From: Bog-473 sp964457065
GTDB lineage: Bacteria > Actinomycetota > Acidimicrobiia > Acidimicrobiales > RAAP-2
Direction: 5' to 3'
Length of the DNA: 7,182 nucleotides
Assembly (NCBI GenBank): GCA_964457065.1
Contig: CAYWDQ010000158.1
Coordinates: 1-7,182 of the forward strand
The position numbers and the translations under genes are program-made. The notes under the pieces are model-generated. The model had not been told where the DNA came from, made no database searches, and saw nothing but the letters and a program-made list of their open reading frames with translations. This document shows positions 1 through 5,192 of the stretch, in pieces (the stretch's first letter is position 1; every line of letters starts with the position of its first letter).

Positions 1-9
1 ACGGTGCCT

Positions 10-28
10 CTCCGAGTTCGCATCGGAG
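10..28. other. Perfect 6-bp hairpin, 7-nt loop
   Basis: CTCCGA (10-15) pairs with TCGGAG (23-28) around the loop GTTCGCA. The loop superficially resembles a tRNA T-loop but lacks the conserved A at the equivalent of position 58, so I do not call it a tRNA remnant. No T-tract follows. It lies in a gene-free stretch (1-195) and could be the terminator of a gene outside the window. Confidence 0.35.
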
Positions 29-45
29 GAATGTGGAGCCATTCA

Positions 46-64
46 CCCCCCCCCGGATGGGGGG
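46..64. other. C-run/G-run hairpin
   Basis: A run of nine C (46-54) is followed by GGAT and a run of six G (59-64), giving a 6-bp all-GC stem with a tetraloop. It is visible directly. It may be a terminator stem or a slippage-prone homopolymer tract. No gene can be assigned to 1-195: the short open frames here have no recognisable homology. Confidence 0.4.
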
Positions 65-131
65 CATTGGGGTCCGGAACAACTCGCCCGGAGCCCTATC
101 CCCTAACGAATCCTCTTTTGAGTCCCCTCTC

Positions 132-149
132 TCCCCCAAGATGAGGGTG
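132..149 (+). repeat. 18-bp direct repeat, left copy
   Basis: TCCCCCAAGATGAGGGTG at 132-149 recurs exactly at 958-975, inside the tRNA-3'-end-like tandem repeats. The two copies bracket the DUF2252 remnant. The bases just left of it (CCCTATCCCCTA near 94-105) also resemble CCCTATCACCTATCCC at 946-961, so 90-149 may be a third, badly decayed copy of that repeat family. Confidence 0.6.
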
Positions 150-195
150 ACACAAAGGAAGCGGAAAGAGGAAGGGACGGCCGGAAATTCTCCAA

Positions 196-618
196 GTGAA
201 GGAAGCCGAAGCCTCCGTACTGGAACGCTTCGTCGGCAAGAGCGCGTACAAGAACCACGGCCAGCGGGTCGTGGAGGGTCAACGCCTCATGCAGCCGGCG
301 AGCGACATCTTCCTCGGGTGGCACCGCGTATCCGCCGGGGTGGATGGTCGTCCCCATGACTACTACTTTCGTCAACTCCGGGATTGGAAGGTCTCGGCCG
401 ACGTCGACTCGATGGTGCCCGAGGCTCTGGACGTCTACGCGAAGATGTGCGGCGCGACGCTGGCTTTGGACCACGCCCGATCAGGTGATCGAACCGCCAT
501 CGCCGCCTACCTGGGTTCGAACGATTCGTTTGACCGGGCCATTGCCGACTTCGCGGTCTCGTACGCGCTCGTCGATGCAATCGTCTCCGGCACAATCGAG
601 GCAACGACGGGCGTGTGA
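196..618 (+). pseudogene. DUF2252 (COG4320) protein, C-terminal remnant
   Basis: The 140-residue frame matches, as I recall the family, the C-terminal third of DUF2252 proteins, which are usually about 400-450 residues and have no firm function. Recognisable blocks are KEAEASVLE at the start, GQRVVEGQRLMQ (23-34), ASDIFLGW (35-42), YYFRQLRDWKVSAD (56-69) and RSGDRTAIAAYLG (95-107), then FDRAIADFAVSYA. The GTG at 196 is only the first start codon. The frame is open from the stop at 148-150, and homology appears to begin slightly earlier at ILQV (187-198), so this GTG is probably internal to the ancestral gene and not a true start. Nothing in 1-186 resembles the missing N-terminal part in any frame. 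Near the end, SYA is followed directly by LVDAIVSG; family members usually have roughly nine more residues there (a DQxERDxxA-like stretch), which suggests an in-frame deletion. I read it as a decaying fragment. Translation from the GTG is possible but unlikely to give a functional protein. Confidence 0.75.
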
Positions 619-625
619 GGACCGC

Positions 626-658
626 AGCCCCATCGATCATCTGTGTGATCCTCGGGCT
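626..658 (+). terminator. Bulged hairpin after the DUF2252 remnant
   Basis: AGCCC (626-630) pairs with GGGCT (654-658). Inside it GATCA (635-639) pairs with TGATC (646-650) around a 6-nt loop. It starts 8 bases after the stop at 616-618, the usual place for a terminator, but has no T-tract. It may be the old terminator of the DUF2252 gene. Confidence 0.35.
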
Positions 659-889
659 CTCTGCTCCAAAAGCAAGGTGCGGCCCAGGTGACTCCAGCAA
701 CCTGAGGCGGAGAGGGACACCCCCGGCGCTGACGTAATCGGCGAGAAGCGTTGGCCATGGCAGTCACACTCCTTGTCGCGATGGGACTGCCGTTCTTTTT
801 GCCCCCGAAGTACCCCCCCACCCGTCGTCTCCGGTGTGCGCTTCTGACCGGTCCGGGGCGTCTGTCCTCCTTGCCCCCGAGCAGCCTGT
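659..889. other. Gene-free stretch
   Basis: I see no credible gene here. The open frames on both strands are low-complexity Pro/Arg/Gly-rich translations with no recognisable motif, and those running right pass into the tRNA-like repeats. Runs such as GCCCCCGA occur at 801-808 and 873-880. No promoter or RNA gene could be supported. Confidence 0.5.
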
Positions 890-961
890 GGTGGGCGCAT
901 GGGGACTCGAACCTCGAACGTGCCCAGGGCGGAGGTTTCGCGCGGCCCTATCACCTATCCC
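890..961 (-). repeat. tRNA-3'-end-like repeat, copy 1
   Basis: Read on the minus strand, 890-919 ends in GTTCGAGGTTCGAGTCCCC followed by ATGCGCCCACC. This has the TTCGAGT T-loop signature, a TGCGCCC acceptor-like strand and ACC, like the 3' end of a tRNA. The T-stem is imperfect (CGAGG against CCCCA), and no 5' half, D-arm or anticodon arm follows, so it is not a working tRNA gene. The first 30 bp are identical to copy 2, which starts 82 bp to the right. The remainder, ending GGCCCTATCACCTATCCC, is similar with scattered changes. Confidence 0.6.
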
Positions 962-971
962 CCAAGATGAG

Positions 972-1042
972 GGTGGGCGCATGGGGACTCGAACCTCGAA
1001 CCGTTCAGGACGGACGTTTCGGACGGCCCTATCACCTATCCC
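972..1042 (-). repeat. tRNA-3'-end-like repeat, copy 2
   Basis: This is the second tandem copy. Positions 972-1001 match 890-919 exactly, and GGCCCTATCACCTATCCC near 1025-1042 matches the end of copy 1. It abuts the left tRNA-Arg 3' repeat (1043-1098). Tandem tRNA 3' ends next to one another are typical of a site hit by successive integrations. The intact parent tRNA of this repeat is not in the window. Confidence 0.6.
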
Positions 1043-1098
1043 ATCTGGTCTTTCTCTCGCCCCCGGAAGGATTCGAACCTTCGCACACGGTTTAGGAA
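1043..1098 (-). repeat. tRNA-Arg(CCT) 3' fragment, distal att-like repeat
   Basis: Positions 1058-1098 are identical (41/41) to 5121-5161 and correspond to tRNA-Arg nucleotides 32-72, from the first base of the anticodon loop to the discriminator base. A further 15 bp beyond the tRNA 3' end (ATCTGGTCTTTCTCT, 1043-1057) match 5103-5117, with GAG inserted in the right copy. The D-arm and 5' half are absent, so this copy is not a functional tRNA. It is what remains at the far end of an element integrated downstream of a tRNA gene. Confidence 0.85.
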
Positions 1099-1153
1099 TC
1101 TGATTGAGGTTGTCCATCCAGTTCTGGTGAATCGCGTTCTGGCAGGTCAGGTC

Positions 1154-1170
1154 GGTCCGGAATCCAGACC
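1154..1170. promoter_or_regulatory. 17-bp imperfect palindrome
   Basis: GGTCCGGAATCCAGACC is palindromic around A1162: GGTC/GACC outer arms and GGA/TCC inner arms with one mismatched pair. It lies 56 bp inside the left att-like repeat, in the gene-free leader of the islet, where a regulator or accessory recombination protein could bind. No binding protein can be named. Confidence 0.3.
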
Positions 1171-1202
1171 GCATCGTCCGATCCGCTAAGTATTAGTCGT
1201 TT

Positions 1203-1221
1203 GATTCCCCAGGGATTCCCA
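1203..1221 (+). repeat. 19-bp islet-end motif, left copy
   Basis: GATTCCCCAGGGATTCCCA here matches 5027-5045 at 18 of 19 positions in the same orientation. Each copy contains ATTCCC twice, 11 bp apart. It lies about 105 bp inside the left tRNA-derived repeat. Its presence near both ends of the segment suggests a recombinase arm-type or accessory binding site. This is inference. Confidence 0.55.
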
Positions 1222-1240
1222 AAGCGCCCGTCAGAAACAT

Positions 1241-1280
1241 GTCACCCTCCCGGCCCATCTGGGCAGTCTGACTGGGTGAC
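1241..1280. other. Branched inverted repeat in the leader
   Basis: GTCACCC (1241-1247) pairs with GGGTGAC (1274-1280), seven perfect base pairs. They enclose a small hairpin GCCC-ATCT-GGGC (1253-1264) and the short AGT-CTG-ACT (1265-1273). It may be a structured leader RNA or a protein-binding cruciform. Between 1222 and 1503 I see no credible gene: the 78-codon frame at 1201-1437 has no RBS or homology and runs through these structures. Confidence 0.35.
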
Positions 1281-1444
1281 CGCCACCGTCTTCTGTGCAT
1301 CTCGCGGCCCTCGGTGCAGCCAAGGTGCCCCTGTGGTCGGTCAGCGCCCGCGGCTCAGTCTTCGACGCCGTCGTGAGGGGGCGGCGAATCGAACGCTCGG
1401 GCCTGCGGTCTTCCGGGCTTCCTGGCAGCGTGGCTAGGCCAATT

Positions 1445-1465
1445 CCCCAGAGATAGCATCTGGGG
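1445..1465 (+). promoter_or_regulatory. Hairpin upstream of the cyclase-ATPase gene
   Basis: CCCCAGA (1445-1451) pairs perfectly with TCTGGGG (1459-1465) around the 7-nt loop GATAGCA. It ends 38 bp before the ATG at 1504, so it would lie in the 5' leader or act as an operator. I see no convincing -35/-10 pair close by, although TAGCAT (1454-1459) inside the loop could serve as a weak -10. Confidence 0.4.
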
Positions 1466-1493
1466 GTGCAGGGGGCGGCGGCTCCGGGACGCG

Positions 1494-1499
1494 AAGGGG
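1494..1499 (+). promoter_or_regulatory. Ribosome binding site of the cyclase-ATPase gene
   Basis: AAGGGG lies 4 bp before the ATG at 1504. The spacing is short, so this is a modest site. It supports the ATG over later in-frame starts, which would remove the first metal-binding Asp of the cyclase domain. Confidence 0.5.
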
Positions 1500-1503
1500 T
1501 GCC

Positions 1504-4500
1504 ATGGCCGAAACGGTAGTGGGGACGTTCCTCTTCACTGACCTCGTTGGCTCCACTGCACTCTCCTCCTCGTTAAGCCCAGAGGGTGCGGACGAGCTTC
1601 GCCAGGAGCACTTCAGCCTGTTGAGGGGTGCGCTCTCGGCCACGGGTGGCACCGAGGTGAAGAATCTGGGCGACGGGCTCATGATCACCTTCATGAGCCC
1701 CAGTCGGGCCGTGGCCTGCGCCGTGGCAATGCAGCAGGCCGTGGAACGCCGCAACCGGCGGACGGAGACCGGCCTCGCAATTCGGGTTGGCATGGCGACG
1801 GGCGAGGCGACCTTGGACGAGGACGACTATTTCGGCGAACCTGTCATCGCGGCCGCCCGACTGTGCGGGCACGCGGATGGCGGGCAGATCCTCGCCACCG
1901 AACTCCTCCGGCAACTCGTGGGCCGAAACTCGGCCGCCGAGTTTCGGCCGATCGGTGACCTCGACCTCAAGGGACTGCCAGAACCGATCGCGACCGCCGA
2001 GGTGGTCTGGGAGCCGTCAGCCGAATTGGAGCTCGCAGAAGGCGGCGTGCCGCTCCCGATCCGGTTAGCCAAAGCGGCGAGCGGGGGCCTCTTCGGCTTC
2101 TCCGGACGCGGACCGGAACTCGACACCCTCGGCGCTGCCCTCAAGCAGGCGGTGGCCGAGCGTCACATCGTCGCCGCACTGGTGGCGGGCGAACCAGGGA
2201 TGGGCAAGACGAGCCTTGCCGGGCAGGCAGCTCGCCAGGCTCAAGCGAGTGGTGCCGTCGTGCTGTTCGGGGACTGCCCTGATGGCACCAGCGCCCCATA
2301 CGTGCCATGGCTTTCGGCCTTCACGGAGTGGATGCGGCACGCGCCGCCTGAGCTCCTCTCCGGTCTCACCCCCGTGCACGCGGGTGCGCTCGGTCGCCTG
2401 CTAAGAGGTGAGGCCTGGCGACTGCAACCCGGAGAGCCCGCGGCAGCTGACCCCGATAGCGAGCGCTTCTTGTTGATGGAGTCCGTGGTGCGGCTGCTCG
2501 AAGCGCTGTCGTCGGCGTCGCCCGCGGTCATTGTGCTCGACGACATGCATTGGGCCGACACTGCGTCCATCGATCTGCTTCGCCACGTGATCGGTACGTC
2601 GGCGCCTCTTACCCTCTTGCTCGTGATCACGTACCGGCCAAGCGATCTGTCGCGTCACCATCCGTTGTCTGCGCTGTTGGCCGATCTTCACCGAGAGCAT
2701 GCGACCTTGCGTATCGAGCTCTCGGGTCTGAGCGACAGCGAGACCGTCGATCTCCTTCAGCGAGCCGCGGGATACGAAATCGACGACGCCGGCGTCGCGT
2801 TGGCTCATGCTCTTCGGCGCGAGACGGAGGGCAACCCGTTCTTCGTGGCCGAACTGTTGCGCCACCTCGGTGAGACCGGTGCCATCGCCGCCGACGCCAC
2901 CGGACGCTACGCCCTGGCGATGGACCTCGATCAGCTGGAGCTGCCACCGAGTGTGCGCGACGTCGTGGTCCGACGCGTGGCTCGCCTTGGTGACCAGCAG
3001 ATGGCCGCACTGACCGCGGCGTCGGTCATCGGCCGCGAGTTCGACCTGGACCTACTCGCCGACGTCACCGGCGAAGACGTCGACCGCCTGCTCGACCTCA
3101 TGGACCAGGCTGCCCTGGCGGAAGTGGTGTCCGAGTCCGAAACGGCTGGTGCCTACCGGTTCACGCATGCCCTGATCCAGCACGCGCTCTACCGAGAGTT
3201 GAGTGCGGTTCGCCGCCAACGCATGCACTTGCAGGTCGCTCAACTCCTCGAGGCCCGTCCGGCTACGCAGCACGATGTGGCTGGGCTCGCCATGCTGGCC
3301 TACCACTACAAAGCAGCGACCCGTCCGGCAGAGTCGTCGAAGGCGATGGAGTACGCACAACGTGCGGGCGACGCCGCCCTTCAGTCCCTGGCGCCGTCCG
3401 ACGCCGCTTCCTGGTACACACAGGCGCTGGAACTGGCCGAACGGGACGGCCCGGGGGACGCCAGGGCGCGCAGCGATCTCCTGTTGCGCCTCGCGGAAGC
3501 CCAGCTTTCGCTCGATCACGCACAGAGCCATGCCACGCTCAAGGAGGCGGGGGCTCTCATCGAGGATCTCGGCGACGAGGAGCTTCTGATCCGCCTCGCG
3601 CTGACGAGGATCCCCGCCTGGCGGACGCTCGGCGCTCCGGATCCCGACCTGCTGCGGCTCTATCGTCACGCCCTGGACCACGTCGGCGAATCCAACCGGG
3701 CGGTCCGTGCCCGGGTGCGCATGGCCATCGCCGACGAGATGGATCCCAAAGATTGGCGCACGCGCCGGGAGCTCGCCGATCAGGCCCTGGTGGACGCCAA
3801 GGCTTCAGGCGACGACGGTGCGCTACTCGACGTCTATTTGAGCCGCGATTTCATGGTGCCCCCCAACGAGGTGCCGAGTGAGGACCATGAGGAGTTGACT
3901 CAGATTGCGCTGTCAATCGCCGAAGCCCGAGGTGACCCGGTCGTGCTCTGCAACGTCCTGGGGCAGACCGCAAGCCGCGACTTCGTGTTGGGGGAGGTGG
4001 CTCGAGGCAGGGCGCTGATCGGACGGATCGACGAGATGGCGGGTGCGTACGGGCTGCCGGTCATCCGTGCGGCGGCGGCTTCCTACGGCGCCGGCCTGGC
4101 CATGCTCGACGGCGACCTGGCCGAGCTCGAGCGGAGGGCGAACCAGCTCGCCGAGCTGGGCTCTCAAGGGTTCTTTGCGGCCTGGGCCACCTACGGCGGT
4201 GCCCTGTTCGAGTTGGGTTTGGTCCGTGGACGCCTCGAGGAGTTCGTTTCGCTCTTTGCTGACACACTGGCGGCCGCCTACCCGGCATTCCGCCCGGGAC
4301 TGGCTACGGCCTACCTCGAGAGCGGCGACGAAGAGGGTGCCCGCCTGCTCTTCGTTGAAGACGCGGCGGACGGCTTCGCTTCCTTTCCACGTGACTCGGT
4401 CTGGCTTGGGGCCATGATCCTTTTCGCAGAGGTGGCCGTAGACCTCGCAGACCACGACGCAGCGACGGCCCTCTACCATCGCCTTGCACCGCATGCAGCC

Positions 4501-4806
4501 CTGCACGCCGCCACTGGCCCGATCTACTACGGCTATGCCGATCGTGCCGTGGGGCGCCTTGCCCTGTTTCTGGGCGATGCGGACGAGGGGGAAGGTCGCC
4601 TGCGGCACAGTCTCGACGTGCATCGAGCAACCGGGGCCCGCTACTGGGCGGCGCGCAACGCCATCGACCTTGCAGAGGCTCTACTTCTCGGAGGGAGCGC
4701 TACCGACGACAGAGAGACTTCCGCATTGTTGGAGGAGGGGCGGAGCTCGTCGGTATCAGGCGGGTACGACCGCGAGCTCAGGCGCCTTGATCGCCTCACG
4801 AAATGA
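1504..4806 (+). CDS. Class III nucleotidyl cyclase / STAND ATPase / TPR regulator
   Basis: A 1100-residue probably cytoplasmic signalling protein with no signal peptide or membrane segment. Residues about 5-170 form a class III cyclase homology domain: metal-binding D13 in FTDLVGST and D57 in KNLGDG, adenine-selecting K53 and D108, and the transition-state arginine R119 in AAARL. The position usually held by the catalytic Asn is I115 (VIAAARL), so activity is uncertain. Residues about 197-560 are an AAA_16/STAND ATPase: GFSGRGPEL (197-205), Walker A GEPGMGKTS (229-237), Walker B VIVLDD (342-347), TYRPSDL (376-382), GNPFFVAELL (443-452), then helical blocks PPSVRDVVVRRV (481-492) and RFTHALIQHALY (552-563). 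From about 590 to the end the sequence is Ala/Leu-rich helical repeat, TPR-like. It ends without a LuxR-type helix-turn-helix, unlike many relatives. The ATG at 1504 has AAGGGG 4 bp upstream and immediately precedes the cyclase domain. It is the only gene inside the tRNA-Arg-bounded segment. Ligand and output are unknown. A cAMP-linked regulator is the family expectation; a defence sensor is a speculative alternative. Confidence 0.93.
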   Translation: MAETVVGTFLFTDLVGSTALSSSLSPEGADELRQEHFSLLRGALSATGGTEVKNLGDGLMITFMSPSRAVACAVAMQQAVERRNRRTETGLAIRVGMATGEATLDEDDYFGEPVIAAARLCGHADGGQILATELLRQLVGRNSAAEFRPIGDLDLKGLPEPIATAEVVWEPSAELELAEGGVPLPIRLAKAASGGLFGFSGRGPELDTLGAALKQAVAERHIVAALVAGEPGMGKTSLAGQAARQAQASGAVVLFGDCPDGTSAPYVPWLSAFTEWMRHAPPELLSGLTPVHAGALGRLLRGEAWRLQPGEPAAADPDSERFLLMESVVRLLEALSSASPAVIVLDDMHWADTASIDLLRHVIGTSAPLTLLLVITYRPSDLSRHHPLSALLADLHREHATLRIELSGLSDSETVDLLQRAAGYEIDDAGVALAHALRRETEGNPFFVAELLRHLGETGAIAADATGRYALAMDLDQLELPPSVRDVVVRRVARLGDQQMAALTAASVIGREFDLDLLADVTGEDVDRLLDLMDQAALAEVVSESETAGAYRFTHALIQHALYRELSAVRRQRMHLQVAQLLEARPATQHDVAGLAMLAYHYKAATRPAESSKAMEYAQRAGDAALQSLAPSDAASWYTQALELAERDGPGDARARSDLLLRLAEAQLSLDHAQSHATLKEAGALIEDLGDEELLIRLALTRIPAWRTLGAPDPDLLRLYRHALDHVGESNRAVRARVRMAIADEMDPKDWRTRRELADQALVDAKASGDDGALLDVYLSRDFMVPPNEVPSEDHEELTQIALSIAEARGDPVVLCNVLGQTASRDFVLGEVARGRALIGRIDEMAGAYGLPVIRAAAASYGAGLAMLDGDLAELERRANQLAELGSQGFFAAWATYGGALFELGLVRGRLEEFVSLFADTLAAAYPAFRPGLATAYLESGDEEGARLLFVEDAADGFASFPRDSVWLGAMILFAEVAVDLADHDAATALYHRLAPHAALHAATGPIYYGYADRAVGRLALFLGDADEGEGRLRHSLDVHRATGARYWAARNAIDLAEALLLGGSATDDRETSALLEEGRSSSVSGGYDRELRRLDRLTK

Positions 4807-4892
4807 GGACCTCTTCACAAGACACAACGCTCGACTACGGGGGCTCCCGGCACTACAACGATCACGAGCGCGTTCGATCCGCAAGGTTCACA

Positions 4893-4928
4893 TTGGCAAT
4901 CCAATTGGCAATCCAATTGGCAATCAAA
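4893..4928 (+). repeat. Three 12-bp tandem iterons
   Basis: TTGGCAATCCAA is repeated head to tail at 4893-4904, 4905-4916 and 4917-4928; the last copy has one change (TCAAA for TCCAA). Each unit is itself TTGG-CAAT-CCAA, a small inverted repeat, and the junctions form CCAATTGG palindromes. It begins 87 bp after the stop of the cyclase-ATPase gene in non-coding DNA. The regular phasing looks like a protein-binding array, but slippage of a short motif would give the same pattern. Confidence 0.8.
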
Positions 4929-4955
4929 TGAGTGCGAGCGAGTAGACGGTCGTGA

Positions 4956-4974
4956 ACCCTCCGGACGGGAGGGT
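4956..4974 (+). terminator. Hairpin terminator after the cyclase-ATPase gene
   Basis: ACCCTCC (4956-4962) pairs with GGGAGGG plus T (4968-4974) around the 5-nt loop GGACG, a 7-bp GC-rich stem. It is followed by the pyrimidine-rich TCTCTTC rather than a clean T-tract. It is about 150 bp downstream of the stop at 4806 and on the same strand, so it is a plausible, unproven terminator. Confidence 0.5.
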
Positions 4975-5026
4975 CTCTTCAGGCGCACTGAGGCGAACGT
5001 ACAAGACGGTCTGGAAAAAATACAAA

Positions 5027-5045
5027 GATTCCCAAGGGATTCCCA
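5027..5045 (+). repeat. 19-bp islet-end motif, right copy
   Basis: GATTCCCAAGGGATTCCCA differs from the left copy (1203-1221) at one base. It sits about 57 bp inside the right att-like repeat, in an AT-richer stretch (about 5008-5118) unlike the surrounding GC-rich DNA. AT-rich, bendable sequence with repeated motifs next to the core is common at phage-type attachment sites. Confidence 0.55.
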
Positions 5046-5074
5046 CAAGGTTCTGTGTTGAATCTGGAACGACT

Positions 5075-5094
5075 CAGATCTAGCCTCTGATCTG
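5075..5094. other. Inverted repeat beside the right att-like site
   Basis: CAGATC (5075-5080) and GATCTG (5089-5094) are perfect 6-bp inverted arms around an 8-nt spacer. The right arm overlaps the first unit of the tandem 13-bp repeat. It could be an accessory protein site or part of the tRNA-Arg 3' processing and termination region, since the tRNA is transcribed leftward through here. Confidence 0.3.
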
Positions 5095-5113
5095 GTCTTT
5101 TGATCTGGTCTTT
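5088..5113 (+). repeat. Tandem 13-bp repeat, two copies
   Basis: TGATCTGGTCTTT occurs at 5088-5100 and again immediately at 5101-5113. At the left end of the islet the same motif (ATCTGGTCTTT, 1043-1053) occurs once. The extra unit is therefore specific to the side carrying the intact tRNA. Confidence 0.75.
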
Positions 5114-5161
5114 CTCTGAGCGCCCCCGGAAGGATTCGAACCTTCGCACACGGTTTAGGAA
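5103..5161 (-). repeat. tRNA-Arg 3' region, proximal att-like repeat
   Basis: This is the right-hand partner of 1043-1098. It comprises 5103-5117 outside the tRNA and 5121-5161 inside it, with the three bases GAG (5118-5120) between them missing from the left copy. Identity stops exactly at the first base of the anticodon loop: 5162 is A where the left copy has T at 1099. Confidence 0.85.
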
Positions 5162-5192
5162 ACCGATGCTCTATCCCCTGAGCTACGGGGGC
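5121..5192 (-). tRNA. tRNA-Arg (anticodon CCT)
   Basis: Complete 72-nt cloverleaf on the minus strand. The acceptor GCCCCCG/CGGGGGC has seven perfect pairs with discriminator G. The D-arm is GCTC-AGGGGATA-GAGC, and the anticodon arm TCGGT-TTCCTAA-ACCGT has its top pair as T:T and anticodon CCT at nt 34-36. A 4-nt variable loop GTGC follows, then a perfect T-arm GAAGG-TTCGAAT-CCTTC. CCA is not encoded (CTC follows). It reads AGG codons. Its 3' 41 nt are duplicated at 1058-1098, so the intact gene has kept or regained its 3' end after an integration. No convincing promoter was identified upstream on the minus strand. A minus-strand open frame through this tRNA is the well-known artefact produced by translating a tRNA. 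Confidence 0.97.

Larger units (their letters stand above)
1058..5161. mobile_element. Candidate integrase-less islet at tRNA-Arg(CCT)
   Basis: Two direct copies of the 3' part of tRNA-Arg(CCT), 4063 bp apart, flank this segment. The intact tRNA is at the right end on the minus strand with its 3' end pointing into the segment, the geometry expected for tyrosine-recombinase integration into a tRNA gene. The repeat boundary at the anticodon loop fits the known site class in which crossover occurs in that loop. The cargo is one 3.3-kb cyclase-ATPase gene. I find no integrase, excisionase, relaxase or transposase motif in any frame, so the segment would be a defective or trans-mobilised element. 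A local duplication of the tRNA 3' end without a mobile element cannot be excluded. Confidence 0.5.

Noticed and set aside
33..359. 108-codon plus-strand frame upstream of and overlapping the DUF2252 remnant
   Set aside because: It has no RBS or homology, a low-complexity composition, and overlaps the recognisable DUF2252 frame.
793..812. Similarity of TTCTTTTTGCCCCCGAAGT to TCTTTTCCCCCGAAGT near 5280-5294, giving FGGK peptides on the minus strand
   Set aside because: Only about ten bases match exactly and the surroundings do not, so chance in low-complexity DNA is adequate.
751..1103. Plus-strand frames containing peptides like GAWGLEPRT and PGRIRTF
   Set aside because: These are the translation of antisense tRNA 3' ends, a well-known annotation artefact, and they run through the tRNA-like repeats.
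1384..1396. GCGAATCGAACGC, a minus-strand T-loop look-alike
   Set aside because: Only three stem pairs form, and no acceptor, D-arm or anticodon arm can be built around it.
1201..1437. 78-codon plus-strand frame in the islet leader
   Set aside because: It overlaps the 19-bp end motif and the inverted repeat, has no RBS, and shows no recognisable domain.
4893..4928. CRISPR array
   Set aside because: The 12-bp units are contiguous with no spacers.
4807..5120. Integrase or excisionase fragment beside the tRNA
   Set aside because: No tyrosine-recombinase or small HTH motif could be read in any of the six frames of this stretch.
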